From Anaerococcus obesiensis ph10 (GTDB lineage Bacteria > Bacillota > Clostridia > Tissierellales > Peptoniphilaceae): DNA of 64,000 nt. Every line of letters starts with the position of its first letter. Position 1 is the stretch's first letter. Location: positions 62,001 through 126,000 of the forward strand of contig NZ_HE978531.1 in assembly GCF_000311745.1 (NCBI RefSeq), read 5' to 3'. The translations under genes and the position numbers were made by a program. Of the stretch, positions 17,104 through 26,374 are shown in pieces. The notes beneath the pieces were generated by a model. That model had not been told where the DNA came from and did no database searches. It saw nothing but the letters and a program-made list of their open reading frames with translations.

Positions 17104-18727
17104 GTATTTTTCAAAATTTCTATTAATTGAAAGAATAAAGATCACCAAAGTTTTTAATGGAATGGTTTACGGTATAAGAAAAATTCCAATAATTGGAAAG
17201 CACTTGGGAGATAAGTATTATTTTTATGATTTAAAAGAAATTGTAAATACATTTGTTCCGATTTTTTCTATAATTTGGCAATTTATCAAATCGATTTTAA
17301 CTTTTGGATTTGCAATAATAATTTCAAGGACTATGTTAAAATTTTTATTTGAAATTTCTGATAAATCTCCCTTATTTTTTAGGGAAAATTTTGATTTAAG
17401 TCTGGGAGCAGTTCTTCTAACTTGTATTCCTTTTGTTTTTTATATAACAAATATGATTACATCATCAATGCTAACAGATAATGGAAATGTATTTTCAGAT
17501 TTAAGTAAAAATTTTAATTTTTTTCCAAATGATTTGGCGCACATATTTTTGTATTTACAGCCATTTTTAATTTTTATTGGAAGAACTTTGGGATTTGTGA
17601 TTTTTGGAAAAATATTTGCAAATATTAATCCTATCTATACATTTTTATTTAGTCTTGGTATTTATTTTTATAATATAAATATTACAGGATTTTGGACAAA
17701 AATATATGAAAAAAGAGAAAAATCATTTTTTGAAGATAGACCTTTTTTACAAATCATTTTGATTTTAATTTTGGATTTGCTAATAAGTTTGATAGCTCTT
17801 GTTATAAAGTTTGATTTTAAAATCCTAAGTCTTGGATTTTTCTTTATTAATTTAAGTTTATTTCCATTTGCAGTGAAATATTTTAAAAATTTCAAGGGCT
17901 ATGACAAAATAATCGAAAAAACAATAAATGTATATAAAATTGCGGTTAAAGATGCGAAAAATATTCAAGATGGTGTAGTAAAAATTGAAAATAAAGATAT
18001 AAATAAAAAAGAAAATATTAAGGGAGAAGGCTTTGTCTATCTAAATAAGATATTTTTTAAAAGACACAAAAGACATCTTTTAAAGCCAACTTTAATAAAA
18101 AGTGGAATTTTTCTTATTATAGGAATTGGTGGATTTTTATTTGCATCAAGCCTTACAATGAAGGCAAAAGAAATTTATAAAATCTTAATATTTATAATTC
18201 CAATAATTTCATATATTTTATTTAAACAAGATATAATACTAATGGCATTTTATAAAAACTGCGACTCTTCGCTTTTGTATTACAATTTTTATAGGGAAGA
18301 TAAGAATTTGTTGAAAATGTTTTGGCTAAGATTAAATTCGATTTTTAAACTTATGCTTATTCCTATGGGAGCTATGTTTGTAATTTATATTGGATTTGCA
18401 ATAAAATTTTTGATTAAAACTGATTTAAATTTATTATTGCCGATTTTTTATATCCTGTTAAATGCAATATTTTTTACAGTTTTGCCCTTGTTTCAATATT
18501 ATATAATCCAACCCTTTGACAAGGAAGGAAAACAAAAATCTGTAGTTTTAGTTTTAATGAATATATTTTTGTATTATATTTTTATATTTGGACTTCCAGC
18601 TTTGGCAACAAAAATTGGAGAGATTAAATTTATGTTAATAATTTCAATTTTTATGGTTGCCTTTGTAGGGCTTGCAAGTTTTTTAATATATAAATTTGCA
18701 CCAAAAACCTTTAAAATTAAGCAATAA
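17096..18727 (+). CDS. ABC transporter permease-like membrane protein
   Basis: A protein of about 543 residues with many hydrophobic segments on either side of a charged stretch (about residues 270-320: KDAKNIQDGVVKIENKDINKKEN). I find no catalytic motif. Overlap with the ATPase gene, ATG 17096 within its last codons, makes it the likely membrane partner of an export-type ABC system. GGTGAT lies a few bases before the ATG. Such pairs often move peptides or small molecules outward, but the sequence does not show the cargo. A terminator directly follows the stop. Confidence 0.75.
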   Translation: MSRYFSKFLLIERIKITKVFNGMVYGIRKIPIIGKHLGDKYYFYDLKEIVNTFVPIFSIIWQFIKSILTFGFAIIISRTMLKFLFEISDKSPLFFRENFDLSLGAVLLTCIPFVFYITNMITSSMLTDNGNVFSDLSKNFNFFPNDLAHIFLYLQPFLIFIGRTLGFVIFGKIFANINPIYTFLFSLGIYFYNINITGFWTKIYEKREKSFFEDRPFLQIILILILDLLISLIALVIKFDFKILSLGFFFINLSLFPFAVKYFKNFKGYDKIIEKTINVYKIAVKDAKNIQDGVVKIENKDINKKENIKGEGFVYLNKIFFKRHKRHLLKPTLIKSGIFLIIGIGGFLFASSLTMKAKEIYKILIFIIPIISYILFKQDIILMAFYKNCDSSLLYYNFYREDKNLLKMFWLRLNSIFKLMLIPMGAMFVIYIGFAIKFLIKTDLNLLLPIFYILLNAIFFTVLPLFQYYIIQPFDKEGKQKSVVLVLMNIFLYYIFIFGLPALATKIGEIKFMLIISIFMVAFVGLASFLIYKFAPKTFKIKQ

Positions 18728-18750
18728 AAAAGACCCTGCTGGGTCTTTTT
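18726..18750. terminator. Bidirectional terminator
   Basis: AAAAGACCC and GGGTCTTTT pair over a TGCT loop between converging genes. A and T runs on the two sides allow function in both directions. Confidence 0.88.
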
Positions 18751-19021
18751 ATTTGTTTTCTTCTATATATTCAACTTTTTCCTTTTGCATTATTGAATCA
18801 GGAATCATTTTGCTTGTTACATATATTAAAAATGGGAGGACAATAGCATCATCCAAAATCCCCAAAAATGGAATCATATCATTTACAAAATCAGCGGGCA
18901 TTACTGCATATAAAATTGCTCCAAGTCCCAAAATTTTTGCAAGTTTTGGAGTTTCTTTATTTCTCATTGCCTTAAAATAGACTGGTATGAAATTTTTGAT
19001 TTTTGTAAATTTATTTATCAT
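18749..19021 (-). CDS. DUF1232 (YkvA-like) small membrane protein
   Basis: A 90-residue protein with the DUF1232 core: ILGLGAILYAVMPADFVNDMIPFLGILDDAIVLPF, a hydrophobic hairpin with conserved P.D...D.IP..G..DD. A second hydrophobic segment (YVTSKMIP) follows. The function of the family is unknown. The gene stands alone, converging on the ABC permease gene and sharing its terminator. The ATG at 19021 is preceded by a weak AAGGGATAA site. Confidence 0.8.
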   Translation of the reverse strand: MINKFTKIKNFIPVYFKAMRNKETPKLAKILGLGAILYAVMPADFVNDMIPFLGILDDAIVLPFLIYVTSKMIPDSIMQKEKVEYIEENK

Positions 19022-19203
19022 TATTTATCCCTTACTTTCTTTTTAAAATAAAATTTAAAGTATTCTTATTTTCATTTTAATTATACTTTAAATTTTACAC
19101 TTGTAAATTAATTATATTAATTTTAAATTTTAAAAAAATCCTACAAGAATAGTATATTATGATTTTTTTAAATTTCAAGTTATAATATATAAAAGGAGTT
19201 ATT

Positions 19204-19695
19204 ATGGCGTTAAAAGTTATTGATATAGATATTTTAAAATTAAATGTAGATGCAATTGTAAATGCTGCGAACGTAGACTTGGTTGAAGGTGGCGGAATTT
19301 GCGGGCAAATTTTTGAAAAAGCAGGAAGAGAAAAGTTAAAAAAAGCTTGTCAAAAATTATCCCCAATTAAACCAGGCGAGGCTGTGATTACAGATGGATT
19401 TAAACTTTATCAAAAATATATAATCCATGCAGTAGGCCCTGTTTATAATGAAATGTATAAGGAAGCTTGTCAAAAAATCCTTCAAGATGCCTACAAAAAT
19501 TCTTTAAATATTGCCAAGAAAAAAGGAATAAAGTCTATAGCTTTTCCCTTAATTTCATCAGGAATTTATGGCTATCCTGACAAAGATGCTTTTATAATTG
19601 CAAAAAATACAATAGATGAATTTTTAAAAGATAATGAAATGGAAGTTTACCTATCAACTTATGGGAAAAATATTTTATCTTTAATTATGGGATAA
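19204..19695 (+). CDS. Macro-domain protein (ADP-ribose/O-acetyl-ADP-ribose hydrolase-like)
   Basis: A 163-residue stand-alone macro domain. The ADP-ribose-binding motifs are VDAIVNAANVDLVEGGGICGQIF and FPLISSGIYGYP; HAVGPVYN lies between. Family members remove ADP-ribose or deacetylate O-acetyl-ADP-ribose. In MacroD/YmdB enzymes the loop reads GGGVDGAIH. Here Cys and Phe replace the Asp and His, so catalysis may differ or be lost while binding remains. The ATG has AAAGGAG just upstream, and TATAAT at 19181-19186 is a possible -10. The gene is monocistronic with its own terminator. Confidence 0.88.
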   Translation: MALKVIDIDILKLNVDAIVNAANVDLVEGGGICGQIFEKAGREKLKKACQKLSPIKPGEAVITDGFKLYQKYIIHAVGPVYNEMYKEACQKILQDAYKNSLNIAKKKGIKSIAFPLISSGIYGYPDKDAFIIAKNTIDEFLKDNEMEVYLSTYGKNILSLIMG

Positions 19696-19759
19696 GCAAA
19701 TTAATTTATTTCATTTTTGAAAAATAAAAAAATGCCGATAAAATTAAATATTTTTACAA

Positions 19760-19799
19760 AAAAAGAATTAGCCTTTTGCCTAAGAGCTAATTCTTTTTT
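19760..19799 (+). terminator. Terminator after the macro-domain gene
   Basis: AAAGAATTAGC (19762-19772) pairs with GCTAATTCTTT (19786-19796), then T's. It also lies downstream of the converging deoR-type gene (ends 19848). Confidence 0.85.
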
Positions 19800-19847
19800 C
19801 TTTATAAACATTCAATTCAATCATAAAATCGTTATTTAAAACTTGTC

Positions 19848-20603
19848 TTATACAAGTATAACTTTGATTCCTAAACTTTCGGCATATTCTAAAATACTTC
19901 TTGGCATAGAGCTATCTGTTATCAGAATATCTATATTTTCTATTGTTCCTATTTTAAAATTTGCGGTTTTTGAAAATTTGCTTGAATCGCATACCAAAAT
20001 ATTTTTGCTTGTAGATTCATTTATCATATATTGGTTTATTTCAACTTCATCTATAACTGACGTAGTTAATTCTCCGCTTTCAGATACACCAGAAATTCCT
20101 AGGATTGAAATATCTGATGCAACAGTTTTGAGATTATTTAAAGCAAAAGTACCGGTAAGTGCGTTTTTTGGATAAGAAACCCTGCCGCCAGTTAAAATCA
20201 CATTGACTAAGGGGTCTATATCAATATAAGATGCTTTTGCGTTATTTGTTATAACATTTATCCTTTTATTTTTGAGATATTTTAAAACTCCTAGGGCTGT
20301 CGATGATGAATTTATAAAAATATCATCATTTTCTTTTATAAAATCGGCACATTTTTTTGCGATTTTTTCTTTGTTATTTTCAATAGTTAGATTTTTACAG
20401 CTGTTGGATTCGTTATATTCTGCTCCTCCATAAAATCTTTCTATTTTTCCTATTGATTGAAGATAATCCAAATCTCTTCTTATTGTTATTTCAGAAACTT
20501 TAAATATTTCGACAAGCTCATTTGTTTTTGCTTGTTTATTATCCTTTATAAATTTTAATATATTATTTCTTCTGTTATTTACGATTGTTTTTTTAATTTT
20601 CAT
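19848..20603 (-). CDS. DeoR-family transcriptional regulator of the ascorbate operon
   Basis: A 251-residue regulator. The N-terminal winged helix shows RRNNILKFIKDNKQAKTNELVEIFKVSEITIRRDLDYL..GKIERFYGGA, the DeoR signature. The C-terminal sugar-phosphate sensor domain resembles the isomerase fold (NSSSTALGVLKYL, VITNN, LTGGRV, LGISGVS, VCDSSKFSK). It is divergent from ulaG, the classic place for a UlaR-like repressor that responds to ascorbate 6-phosphate. The target is inferred from position. AGAGAGGTAGTT precedes the ATG. Confidence 0.87.
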   Translation of the reverse strand: MKIKKTIVNNRRNNILKFIKDNKQAKTNELVEIFKVSEITIRRDLDYLQSIGKIERFYGGAEYNESNSCKNLTIENNKEKIAKKCADFIKENDDIFINSSSTALGVLKYLKNKRINVITNNAKASYIDIDPLVNVILTGGRVSYPKNALTGTFALNNLKTVASDISILGISGVSESGELTTSVIDEVEINQYMINESTSKNILVCDSSKFSKTANFKIGTIENIDILITDSSMPRSILEYAESLGIKVILV

Positions 20604-20759
20604 AACTACCTCTCTTTAAATGATAACCTATACTTACAAAAAAATCAAAAGAATCCATTAATTTGATTAGAATTTTAAAAAAAACCTTTCTAAATTATAA
20701 AAAAATCAAATAACGAAAGAAACAATCGTAAAATATATGCAAAAATGTGTTTTTTATGC

Positions 20760-20788
20760 TTGACCGTTCAAAATAATTATTATATTAT
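20760..20788 (+). promoter_or_regulatory. Predicted promoter/operator of the ula operon
   Basis: TTGACC (20760-20765) and TATTAT (20783-20788) are 17 bases apart. The -35 lies in the near-palindrome TTGACCGTTCAA. The whole 226-base divergent region (20604-20829) holds no gene, and the repressor sites should lie here; I see no long perfect operator repeat. Confidence 0.5.
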
Positions 20789-20829
20789 AATATCAAAGAA
20801 AAAAAGAAAATGAAAAATTGGAGGTATTA

Positions 20830-21894
20830 ATGAGCAAAGTTGACGAAATCACAAGAGAAAATTGGATTTTAAATGCTTTTCCAGAATGGGGAACGTGGCT
20901 AAATGAAGAAATTGATGAAGAAGTTGTAGAAAAAGGCACATTTGCTATGTGGTGGATAGGATGTACTGGTATTTGGTTTAAAACTGAAAATAATACTAAC
21001 ATAGCTGTGGATCTTTGGTTTGGTAATGGAAAGAGAACAAAAAAAGTTAAAGAGATGCAACCATATCATCAAATGAGAAATATGACTGGTGGAAAAGCTC
21101 TTCAACCAAATTTAAGAGCAAATCCAATTGTCTTTGATCCTTTTGCAGTTAAAAATGTTGATGCAGTTTTATCTACTCATTATCATAATGATCATATTGA
21201 TCCTTTCTTTGCTGCAGCAGTTTTGAAAAATTGTCCAGAAGATGTTCCTTTTATAGGTCCTGAAGAATCTGTAAAAAAATGGTTGTCTTATGGTGTTCCA
21301 GAAGAAAGATGCAAAATGGTTAAACCAGGAGATGAAATTAAAATTAAAGATACTACTATAGTTGTTTTGGACAGTTTTGATAGAACTTGTTTGGTTACTA
21401 CTGAAGTAGGAGAAGATATTGAAGGAGTTTGTCCTACAAATATGGATCAAAAGGCTGTAAATTATTTAATAAAAATGCCAGCTGGTAGCGTATATCATAC
21501 AGGTGATTCTCATTTTTCAATTGGTTTTGCAGAAGTTGGAAAAAAATATGACGTAGATATTGCGTTTGGTTCTTATGGAGATAATCCTGTTGGAAATCAA
21601 GACAAGATGACTTCAATTGATATTTTAAGAATGGCTGAATCAGTAGGATGCGAAGTTGTAATTCCAATTCACTATGATGTTTGGACTAACTTCAAAGCTG
21701 ATCCTAAAGAAATAAAATATTTATGGCAATATAGAAAAGATAGGTCAAAATATAAATTCCATCCATATATTTGGGATGTAGGTGGCAAATACGTATGGCC
21801 TAAGATGAAAGATGAATTAGAATTTAGATATAGACCTGGATTTGAAGATGCATTTGATAATGAAAGGAATGTTCCTTTTAAATCTATTTTGTAA
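20830..21894 (+). CDS. ulaG: L-ascorbate-6-phosphate lactonase
   Basis: A 354-residue metallo-beta-lactamase-fold enzyme that opens L-ascorbate 6-phosphate to 3-keto-L-gulonate 6-phosphate. The metal motif is STHYHNDHID (HxHxDH). VYHTGDSHFSIG and PIHYDVWTNF supply further ligands and the UlaG-typical C-terminus. The frame opens at a TTG at 20818, but ATG 20830 has TTGGAGG seven bases before it and gives the family's exact usual length. It is the first gene of the ascorbate operon. A strong non-terminating hairpin separates it from the IIA gene. Confidence 0.95.
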   Translation: MSKVDEITRENWILNAFPEWGTWLNEEIDEEVVEKGTFAMWWIGCTGIWFKTENNTNIAVDLWFGNGKRTKKVKEMQPYHQMRNMTGGKALQPNLRANPIVFDPFAVKNVDAVLSTHYHNDHIDPFFAAAVLKNCPEDVPFIGPEESVKKWLSYGVPEERCKMVKPGDEIKIKDTTIVVLDSFDRTCLVTTEVGEDIEGVCPTNMDQKAVNYLIKMPAGSVYHTGDSHFSIGFAEVGKKYDVDIAFGSYGDNPVGNQDKMTSIDILRMAESVGCEVVIPIHYDVWTNFKADPKEIKYLWQYRKDRSKYKFHPYIWDVGGKYVWPKMKDELEFRYRPGFEDAFDNERNVPFKSIL

Positions 21895-21902
21895 AATAAT
21901 AA

Positions 21903-21926
21903 GTGCTGTCAAATTTTTGGCAGCGC
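21903..21926 (+). other. Intercistronic hairpin between ulaG and the IIA gene
   Basis: GTGCTGTCAAA and TTTGGCAGCGC form an 11-bp stem with two G-T pairs and a TT loop. There is no T run after it, so it is probably a processing or stability element that lets ulaG be expressed differently from the PTS genes. Confidence 0.5.
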
Positions 21927-21948
21927 CTACATATAAGTGAGGATAATA

Positions 21949-22404
21949 ATGATTAGTGAAATTATTGAAAAGGGTTTATTTGATTTTTATGATAAAATCG
22001 ATACCTGGCAAGATGCTATTATAAAATCTTGTAATAAGCTAGTGGAAAAGGATATTGTAGATGATTCGTATGCTAAACAAGTTATAGAAACAGTTGAAAA
22101 ATATGGTCCATACATAGTTTTAATTCCTGGAGTTGCCATGCCACATTGTCAAGAATGTGCTGATGGAGTGAAAGATACTGCTGTAGCTTTTATGAAAGTA
22201 GAAAATCCAGTTGTATTTGATGAAAATGATAGGGATAAGGATGCGAAAATATTTTTTACAATAGCAAGTGAAAATAATGAAAAACATTTGGAAAATATAG
22301 CACAACTTTCTGATATTTTGTGTGATGAAGAAATAGTAGAAGCTTTTAATCAAGCTAAGAACGTAGATGATTTAATAAAAATTTCAAAAAAATATAATAT
22401 TTAG
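21949..22404 (+). CDS. ulaC: PTS ascorbate-type IIA component
   Basis: A 151-residue cytoplasmic PTS IIA protein of the mannitol/fructose-like fold. It takes phosphate from HPr at the active His in IPGVAMPHCQE and passes it to IIB. The start is ATG 21949, with TGAGGATAATA before it; an in-frame GTG at 21937 lies in the ribosome-binding region. It lies next to the IIC and IIB genes as separate polypeptides, the usual arrangement for ascorbate systems. Confidence 0.9.
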   Translation: MISEIIEKGLFDFYDKIDTWQDAIIKSCNKLVEKDIVDDSYAKQVIETVEKYGPYIVLIPGVAMPHCQECADGVKDTAVAFMKVENPVVFDENDRDKDAKIFFTIASENNEKHLENIAQLSDILCDEEIVEAFNQAKNVDDLIKISKKYNI

Positions 22405-22413
22405 GAGAAAAAT

Positions 22414-23877
22414 ATGGATATAATTTTAAGTATTTTAAATGGATTTGTAAAAAATATTCTCACAAAACCAGCGTTTTTTATAGGATTTTTGGTTTTAATT
22501 GGTTATTTGTTAGATGGAAAAAAATGGTATGAAGCTTTAGCTGGTTTTATTAAGGCTACTGTAGGATATATGATTTTGATGGTAGGTTCTGGTGGACTTG
22601 TTTCAACATTTAGACCGATTCTTACAGGACTAAAGGACAGATTTAATATTTCTGCAACTGTAATAGATCCTTATTTTGGACAAAACGCAGTTACTGAAGG
22701 TATGGAACATTTAGGTAAATCATTTTCTCAAGTAATGATTTTGTTATTGGTTGCCTTTATTGTAAATATTATTTTGGTAAGATTAAAAAATATTACAAAA
22801 ATGAGAGCTGTTTTTACAACAGGACACGTACAAATGCAACAAGCTGCTACAGCTTTTTGGTTAATAGTTTTTTGCTTTCCAAAGTTAGGACAAACTCCTA
22901 TACTTGTTATAATGGCAATTCTTTTAGGACTTTATTGGGCTGTTGGTAGTAACTTAACAGTTGAAGATACACAACGCTTAACTGATGGGGCTGGTTTTTG
23001 TATAGCTCACCAACAAATGTTTGGTATTAGACTTGCTTGCTGGTTAAGTGATAAATTATTTGCAAATAAAAAAGATCAAAGTAAAGATATTGATGATATA
23101 GAACTTCCTGGATTTTTGTCAATTTTCAATGAAAATATGGTAGCAACTGCTATACTAATGACTTTATTCTTTGGAATAATCCAAGGTGTTTTGGGAAAAG
23201 AATATTTAGTAGCTCAAGAAGCTTTAACAATGGAAGATAATTTCTTCTTCTATATACTTCAATCATCATTTAGTTTTGCTGTAAATTTAGCTATTTTACA
23301 ATTAGGAGTTAGAACTTTCGTTGGAGAGTTGACTGCATCATTTGATGGAATTCAAAATAAACTTTTACCAGGAGCTCTTCCAGGAATAGACTGTGCTGCA
23401 GTTTTCGGATTTGGTGCAGCAAATGCTGTTACAATTGGATTTATGTTTGGTGCTTTAGGTCAATTTTTAGCAATAGCAATCCTATTTTTACTAAAATCTC
23501 CTACATTAATAATTGCAGGATTTGTACCTTTATTTTTTGATAATGCCGTAATTGGGGTATATGCTAATAATAGAGGAGGATATAAAGCAGCTTTCTTGAT
23601 GCCATTTATATCTGGACTAATTCAAGTATTTGGTTCTGCTTTTATAGCAACATATACAGGACTTGCTCAATATGGTGGATACTTAGGAATGTTCGACTGG
23701 GCAACAGTATGGCCAGCATTTACAGTATTGATTAATAATATCCAATATGTTGGTGTAGCAATAGTAGCAATTTTCTTGATAGTTATACCTCAAATTCAAT
23801 ACAAAAAGAACAAAAAAGGTTATTTCATGATAACTGAGGATTACGAAAAGTACAAAGAAACAATTGAAAACAAATAG
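22414..23877 (+). CDS. ulaA: PTS L-ascorbate-specific IIC permease
   Basis: A 487-residue integral membrane protein of the UlaA/SgaT family, which moves L-ascorbate across the membrane during phosphorylation. About ten or more hydrophobic helices are visible. Family-typical stretches are GGLVSTFRPILTGL, VTEGMEHLG, HVQMQQAATAFWL and LPGALPGIDCAAVFGFG. The charged C-terminal tail (NKKGYFMITEDYEKYKETIENK) is cytoplasmic. AGGAGAAAAAT precedes the ATG. It lies between the IIA and IIB genes. Confidence 0.94.
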   Translation: MDIILSILNGFVKNILTKPAFFIGFLVLIGYLLDGKKWYEALAGFIKATVGYMILMVGSGGLVSTFRPILTGLKDRFNISATVIDPYFGQNAVTEGMEHLGKSFSQVMILLLVAFIVNIILVRLKNITKMRAVFTTGHVQMQQAATAFWLIVFCFPKLGQTPILVIMAILLGLYWAVGSNLTVEDTQRLTDGAGFCIAHQQMFGIRLACWLSDKLFANKKDQSKDIDDIELPGFLSIFNENMVATAILMTLFFGIIQGVLGKEYLVAQEALTMEDNFFFYILQSSFSFAVNLAILQLGVRTFVGELTASFDGIQNKLLPGALPGIDCAAVFGFGAANAVTIGFMFGALGQFLAIAILFLLKSPTLIIAGFVPLFFDNAVIGVYANNRGGYKAAFLMPFISGLIQVFGSAFIATYTGLAQYGGYLGMFDWATVWPAFTVLINNIQYVGVAIVAIFLIVIPQIQYKKNKKGYFMITEDYEKYKETIENK

Positions 23878-23886
23878 GAGGAAAAA

Positions 23887-24183
23887 ATGAAAGTAATAGT
23901 AGCGTGTGCAAATGGAGCTGGAACTTCTTTAATGATGATGAATAAAATCAAACAAGCATTTAAAGAGTTGGATTATAAAGGAAAACTTGATATATCTCAT
24001 TGCTCCTTGTCAGAAGGAAAATCTACAGGTAGAAATGCTGATGTTATATTCTGTGCTATTAATTTCACCAAAGATTTTGATGCGTTAAAATCAAAAGGTG
24101 TTGAAATAATTGGAATGAAAAATATTCTTTCTAAAGATGAAGCTATTGAAAAGATTAAAGAACATAATCTTTTAGAAAAATAA
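23887..24183 (+). CDS. ulaB: PTS ascorbate-type IIB component
   Basis: A 98-residue IIB protein. Its phosphorylated residue is Cys7 in VACANGAGTSLMM. The C-terminal half (DVIFCAINF, GVEIIGMKNIL) is as in UlaB/SgaB. It takes phosphate from IIA and gives it to ascorbate carried by IIC. AGGAGGAAAA precedes the ATG, and the gene is nine bases after ulaA. Confidence 0.92.
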   Translation: MKVIVACANGAGTSLMMMNKIKQAFKELDYKGKLDISHCSLSEGKSTGRNADVIFCAINFTKDFDALKSKGVEIIGMKNILSKDEAIEKIKEHNLLEK

Positions 24184-24193
24184 GTTGGTTAAA

Positions 24194-24886
24194 ATGCTAG
24201 AAGATATAAAAGAAAGGGTCTACAAGGCAAATTTATTATTGCCAAAATATGATCTAGTTAAATTTACTTGGGGAAATGTTTCAGAAATCACTCCAGATAG
24301 AAAATATGTTGTAATAAAACCATCAGGTGTTGATTATGATAGCATGAAAGCAAGTGATATGATTGTTGTTGATTTAGATGGAAATATCGTAGAAGGTAAT
24401 TTAAAACCTTCTAGCGATACTCCAACACATCTTGAACTTTATAAAAAGTATAAAGAAATTGGTGGTATAACTCATACTCATTCAAGATGGGCAACAATTA
24501 TGTCACAAGCAAAGCTTGATATAAAAGCTATGGGAACAACTCATGCAGATTATTTTTACGGAAGTATTCCTGTAACAAGAGATATGAAAAAAGAAGAAAT
24601 CAAAAATGACTACGAAAAAAATACTGGTCTTGTAATAATAGAATGTTTTGAAGAAAAAAATATTTCTCCAAAAGATGTGCCAGCTGTGTTGGTAGCAAAT
24701 CATGGCCCATTTGTGTTTGGAAAAGATGCAAATGATTCAGTATTTCATTCAGTAGTCTTAGAAGAAGTTGCTTTTATGAATTGGCACTTAGTTTCTCTTG
24801 GAAAAAATGAATCTATGAGTGATAATCTTCTTGATAAACATTACCTAAGAAAACATGGAAAAGATGCTTATTATGGACAAAATTAA
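24194..24886 (+). CDS. ulaF: L-ribulose-5-phosphate 4-epimerase
   Basis: A 230-residue class II aldolase/epimerase that turns L-ribulose 5-phosphate into D-xylulose 5-phosphate, the exit step of ascorbate breakdown. Visible motifs are LVKFTWGNVSEI, PSGVDYDSM, PSSDTPTHLELY, the zinc histidines THTHSRWATI, and ANHGPFVFGK. A TTG at 24185 opens the frame, but ATG 24194 aligns with the usual UlaF N-terminus. Its ribosome binding site is weak, so coupling to ulaB upstream is likely. Its 3' end overlaps the next gene. Confidence 0.93.
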   Translation: MLEDIKERVYKANLLLPKYDLVKFTWGNVSEITPDRKYVVIKPSGVDYDSMKASDMIVVDLDGNIVEGNLKPSSDTPTHLELYKKYKEIGGITHTHSRWATIMSQAKLDIKAMGTTHADYFYGSIPVTRDMKKEEIKNDYEKNTGLVIIECFEEKNISPKDVPAVLVANHGPFVFGKDANDSVFHSVVLEEVAFMNWHLVSLGKNESMSDNLLDKHYLRKHGKDAYYGQN

Positions 24887-25702
24887 TCTAGGAATATACG
24901 AAAAGGCTCTGCCAAATAGATTAGATATAAATGAAAAATTAAAACTTGCAAAAAAAATAGGATTTAATCAGTTAGAAATTAGCATAGATGAGTCAGATGA
25001 AAAATTAAATAGGCTTACAAATGGTTTTTCCAAAAAACTTCTAAAGGCACAAATTGATAATGACATGAGAGTAAGGACAATGTGTTTGTCAGGACATAGA
25101 AAGTATCCTTTTGGTTCAAATGACGAACAAATCAGAAAAAAAAGCCTTGACATTATGCAAAAAGCTTTAGAATTTGCTGATATTAATTCTATAAAAATAA
25201 TTCAACTTGCAGGTTATGATGTTTATTACGAAAAATCAAATGAAAAAACAAAAAATATTTTATAGAAAATTTATTTAAAGCGGTGGACTTTGCATCAAAA
25301 TATGGAGTTATACTTGCTTTTGAAACCATGGAAACAGAATTTATGGATACTGTAGAAAAAGCTATGGAATATGTTAATCTTGTTGATAGTCCATATCTTG
25401 GAATATATCCAGATATTGGCAACTTAAAAAACGCATCTGTAAAATATAACAAGGATGTAGTTGAAGACATAAAAAAAGGCAAGGGACATATTTTTGCAGC
25501 TCACCTTAAAGAAACAAATCCTGGAATTTATAGGGATATGCAATTTGGATCTGGTGGTCATACAGAATATGAAAGATGTATAAAAGAATTAAAAAATCAA
25601 AAAGTTCAAATCTATACTGGCGAATTTTGGGATCATGGAGAAGAAAATTATAAGGAAATAATAAAAAATTCTTACGAATTTTTAAGTGAAAAACTAAAAT
25701 AA
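24873..25702 (+). CDS. ulaE: L-ribulose-5-phosphate 3-epimerase, frameshifted at an A6 run
   Basis: This enzyme converts L-xylulose 5-phosphate to L-ribulose 5-phosphate. The first frame carries NLGIYEKALP, CLSGHRKYPFGS and IQLAGYDVYYE and stops at 25265. The second frame carries YFIENLFKAVDFASKYGVIL, the metal-binding YPDIGNL, AAHLKETNPGIYRDMQFGSG and GEFWDH. The join is at the A6 run 25250-25255; one more A gives a normal 276-residue protein. ATG 24873 lies inside the ulaF end; an in-frame ATG at 24855 is six codons earlier. The second frame's GTG at 25283 is not a real start, because conserved sequence continues upstream of it. Confidence 0.9.
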
Positions 25703-25712
25703 GGAGAAAGTT

Positions 25713-26348
25713 ATGGCAAAACCAAAACTACAAATAGCGCTTGATAGTCAATCTTTAAGTGAAGCTCTAGTTACAGTTAGAGAAGTTGGAGATGTAGTAG
25801 ATATTTTAGAAGTTGGAACTGTACTTTGCTTGCAAGATGGTATGGAACCTGTAAGAGCAATAAGAGCTTTATATCCAGAAAAAACAATTCTTGCAGATAC
25901 AAAATGTGCAGATGCTGGAAAAACTGTCGCTAAAAATTGCAAAGATGCAGGAGCTGATTGGATGACTGTTATCTGCTGTGCAACAATACAAACAATGCAA
26001 GCGGCTAACAAAGAAATAGACGAACTTCAAGTAGAATTATATGGAGATTGGACATTCGATCAAGCAAAAGATTGGAAAAATATTGGAATAGAACAAGTTG
26101 TTTATCATCAATCAAGAGATGCCCTTCTTAGTGGACAAAGCTGGGGAGATAAAGATTTAGATAAAATTAAAAAATTGGTAGAAATGGGCTTTAAGGTTTC
26201 AGTTACAGGTGGGCTTGATGTAGATACTCTTGAATTATTTAAGGGAATAAATGTTAATGCTTTTATAGCAGGTAGATCTATAGCAGAAGCGGAAAATCCT
26301 AAACAAGCTGCCATTGATTTTAAAAATAAAATAAACGAAATATTTTAA
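25713..26348 (+). CDS. ulaD: 3-keto-L-gulonate-6-phosphate decarboxylase
   Basis: A 211-residue TIM-barrel enzyme of the OMP decarboxylase superfamily that converts 3-keto-L-gulonate 6-phosphate to L-xylulose 5-phosphate and CO2. The catalytic DxK region is [27 protein letters not shown]. The phosphate-binding end shows VTGGLDVD and [14 protein letters not shown] related enzyme, hexulose-6-phosphate synthase, is possible by family, but the operon (ulaG, ulaE, ulaF) fixes the ascorbate role. AAGGAGAAAGTT precedes the ATG. Confidence 0.93.
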   Translation: MAKPKLQIALDSQSLSEALVTVREVGDVVDILEVGTVLCLQDGMEPVRAIRALYPEKTILADTKCADAGKTVAKNCKDAGADWMTVICCATIQTMQAANKEIDELQVELYGDWTFDQAKDWKNIGIEQVVYHQSRDALLSGQSWGDKDLDKIKKLVEMGFKVSVTGGLDVDTLELFKGINVNAFIAGRSIAEAENPKQAAIDFKNKINEIF

Positions 26349-26374
26349 TTGTTAGAAGAAAGTTAGGAGTTAAA

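Noticed and set aside
25283-25702. Separate gene starting at GTG 25283
   Set aside because: Conserved UlaE sequence continues upstream of this codon in the same frame, so it is the 3' half of a frameshifted ulaE.
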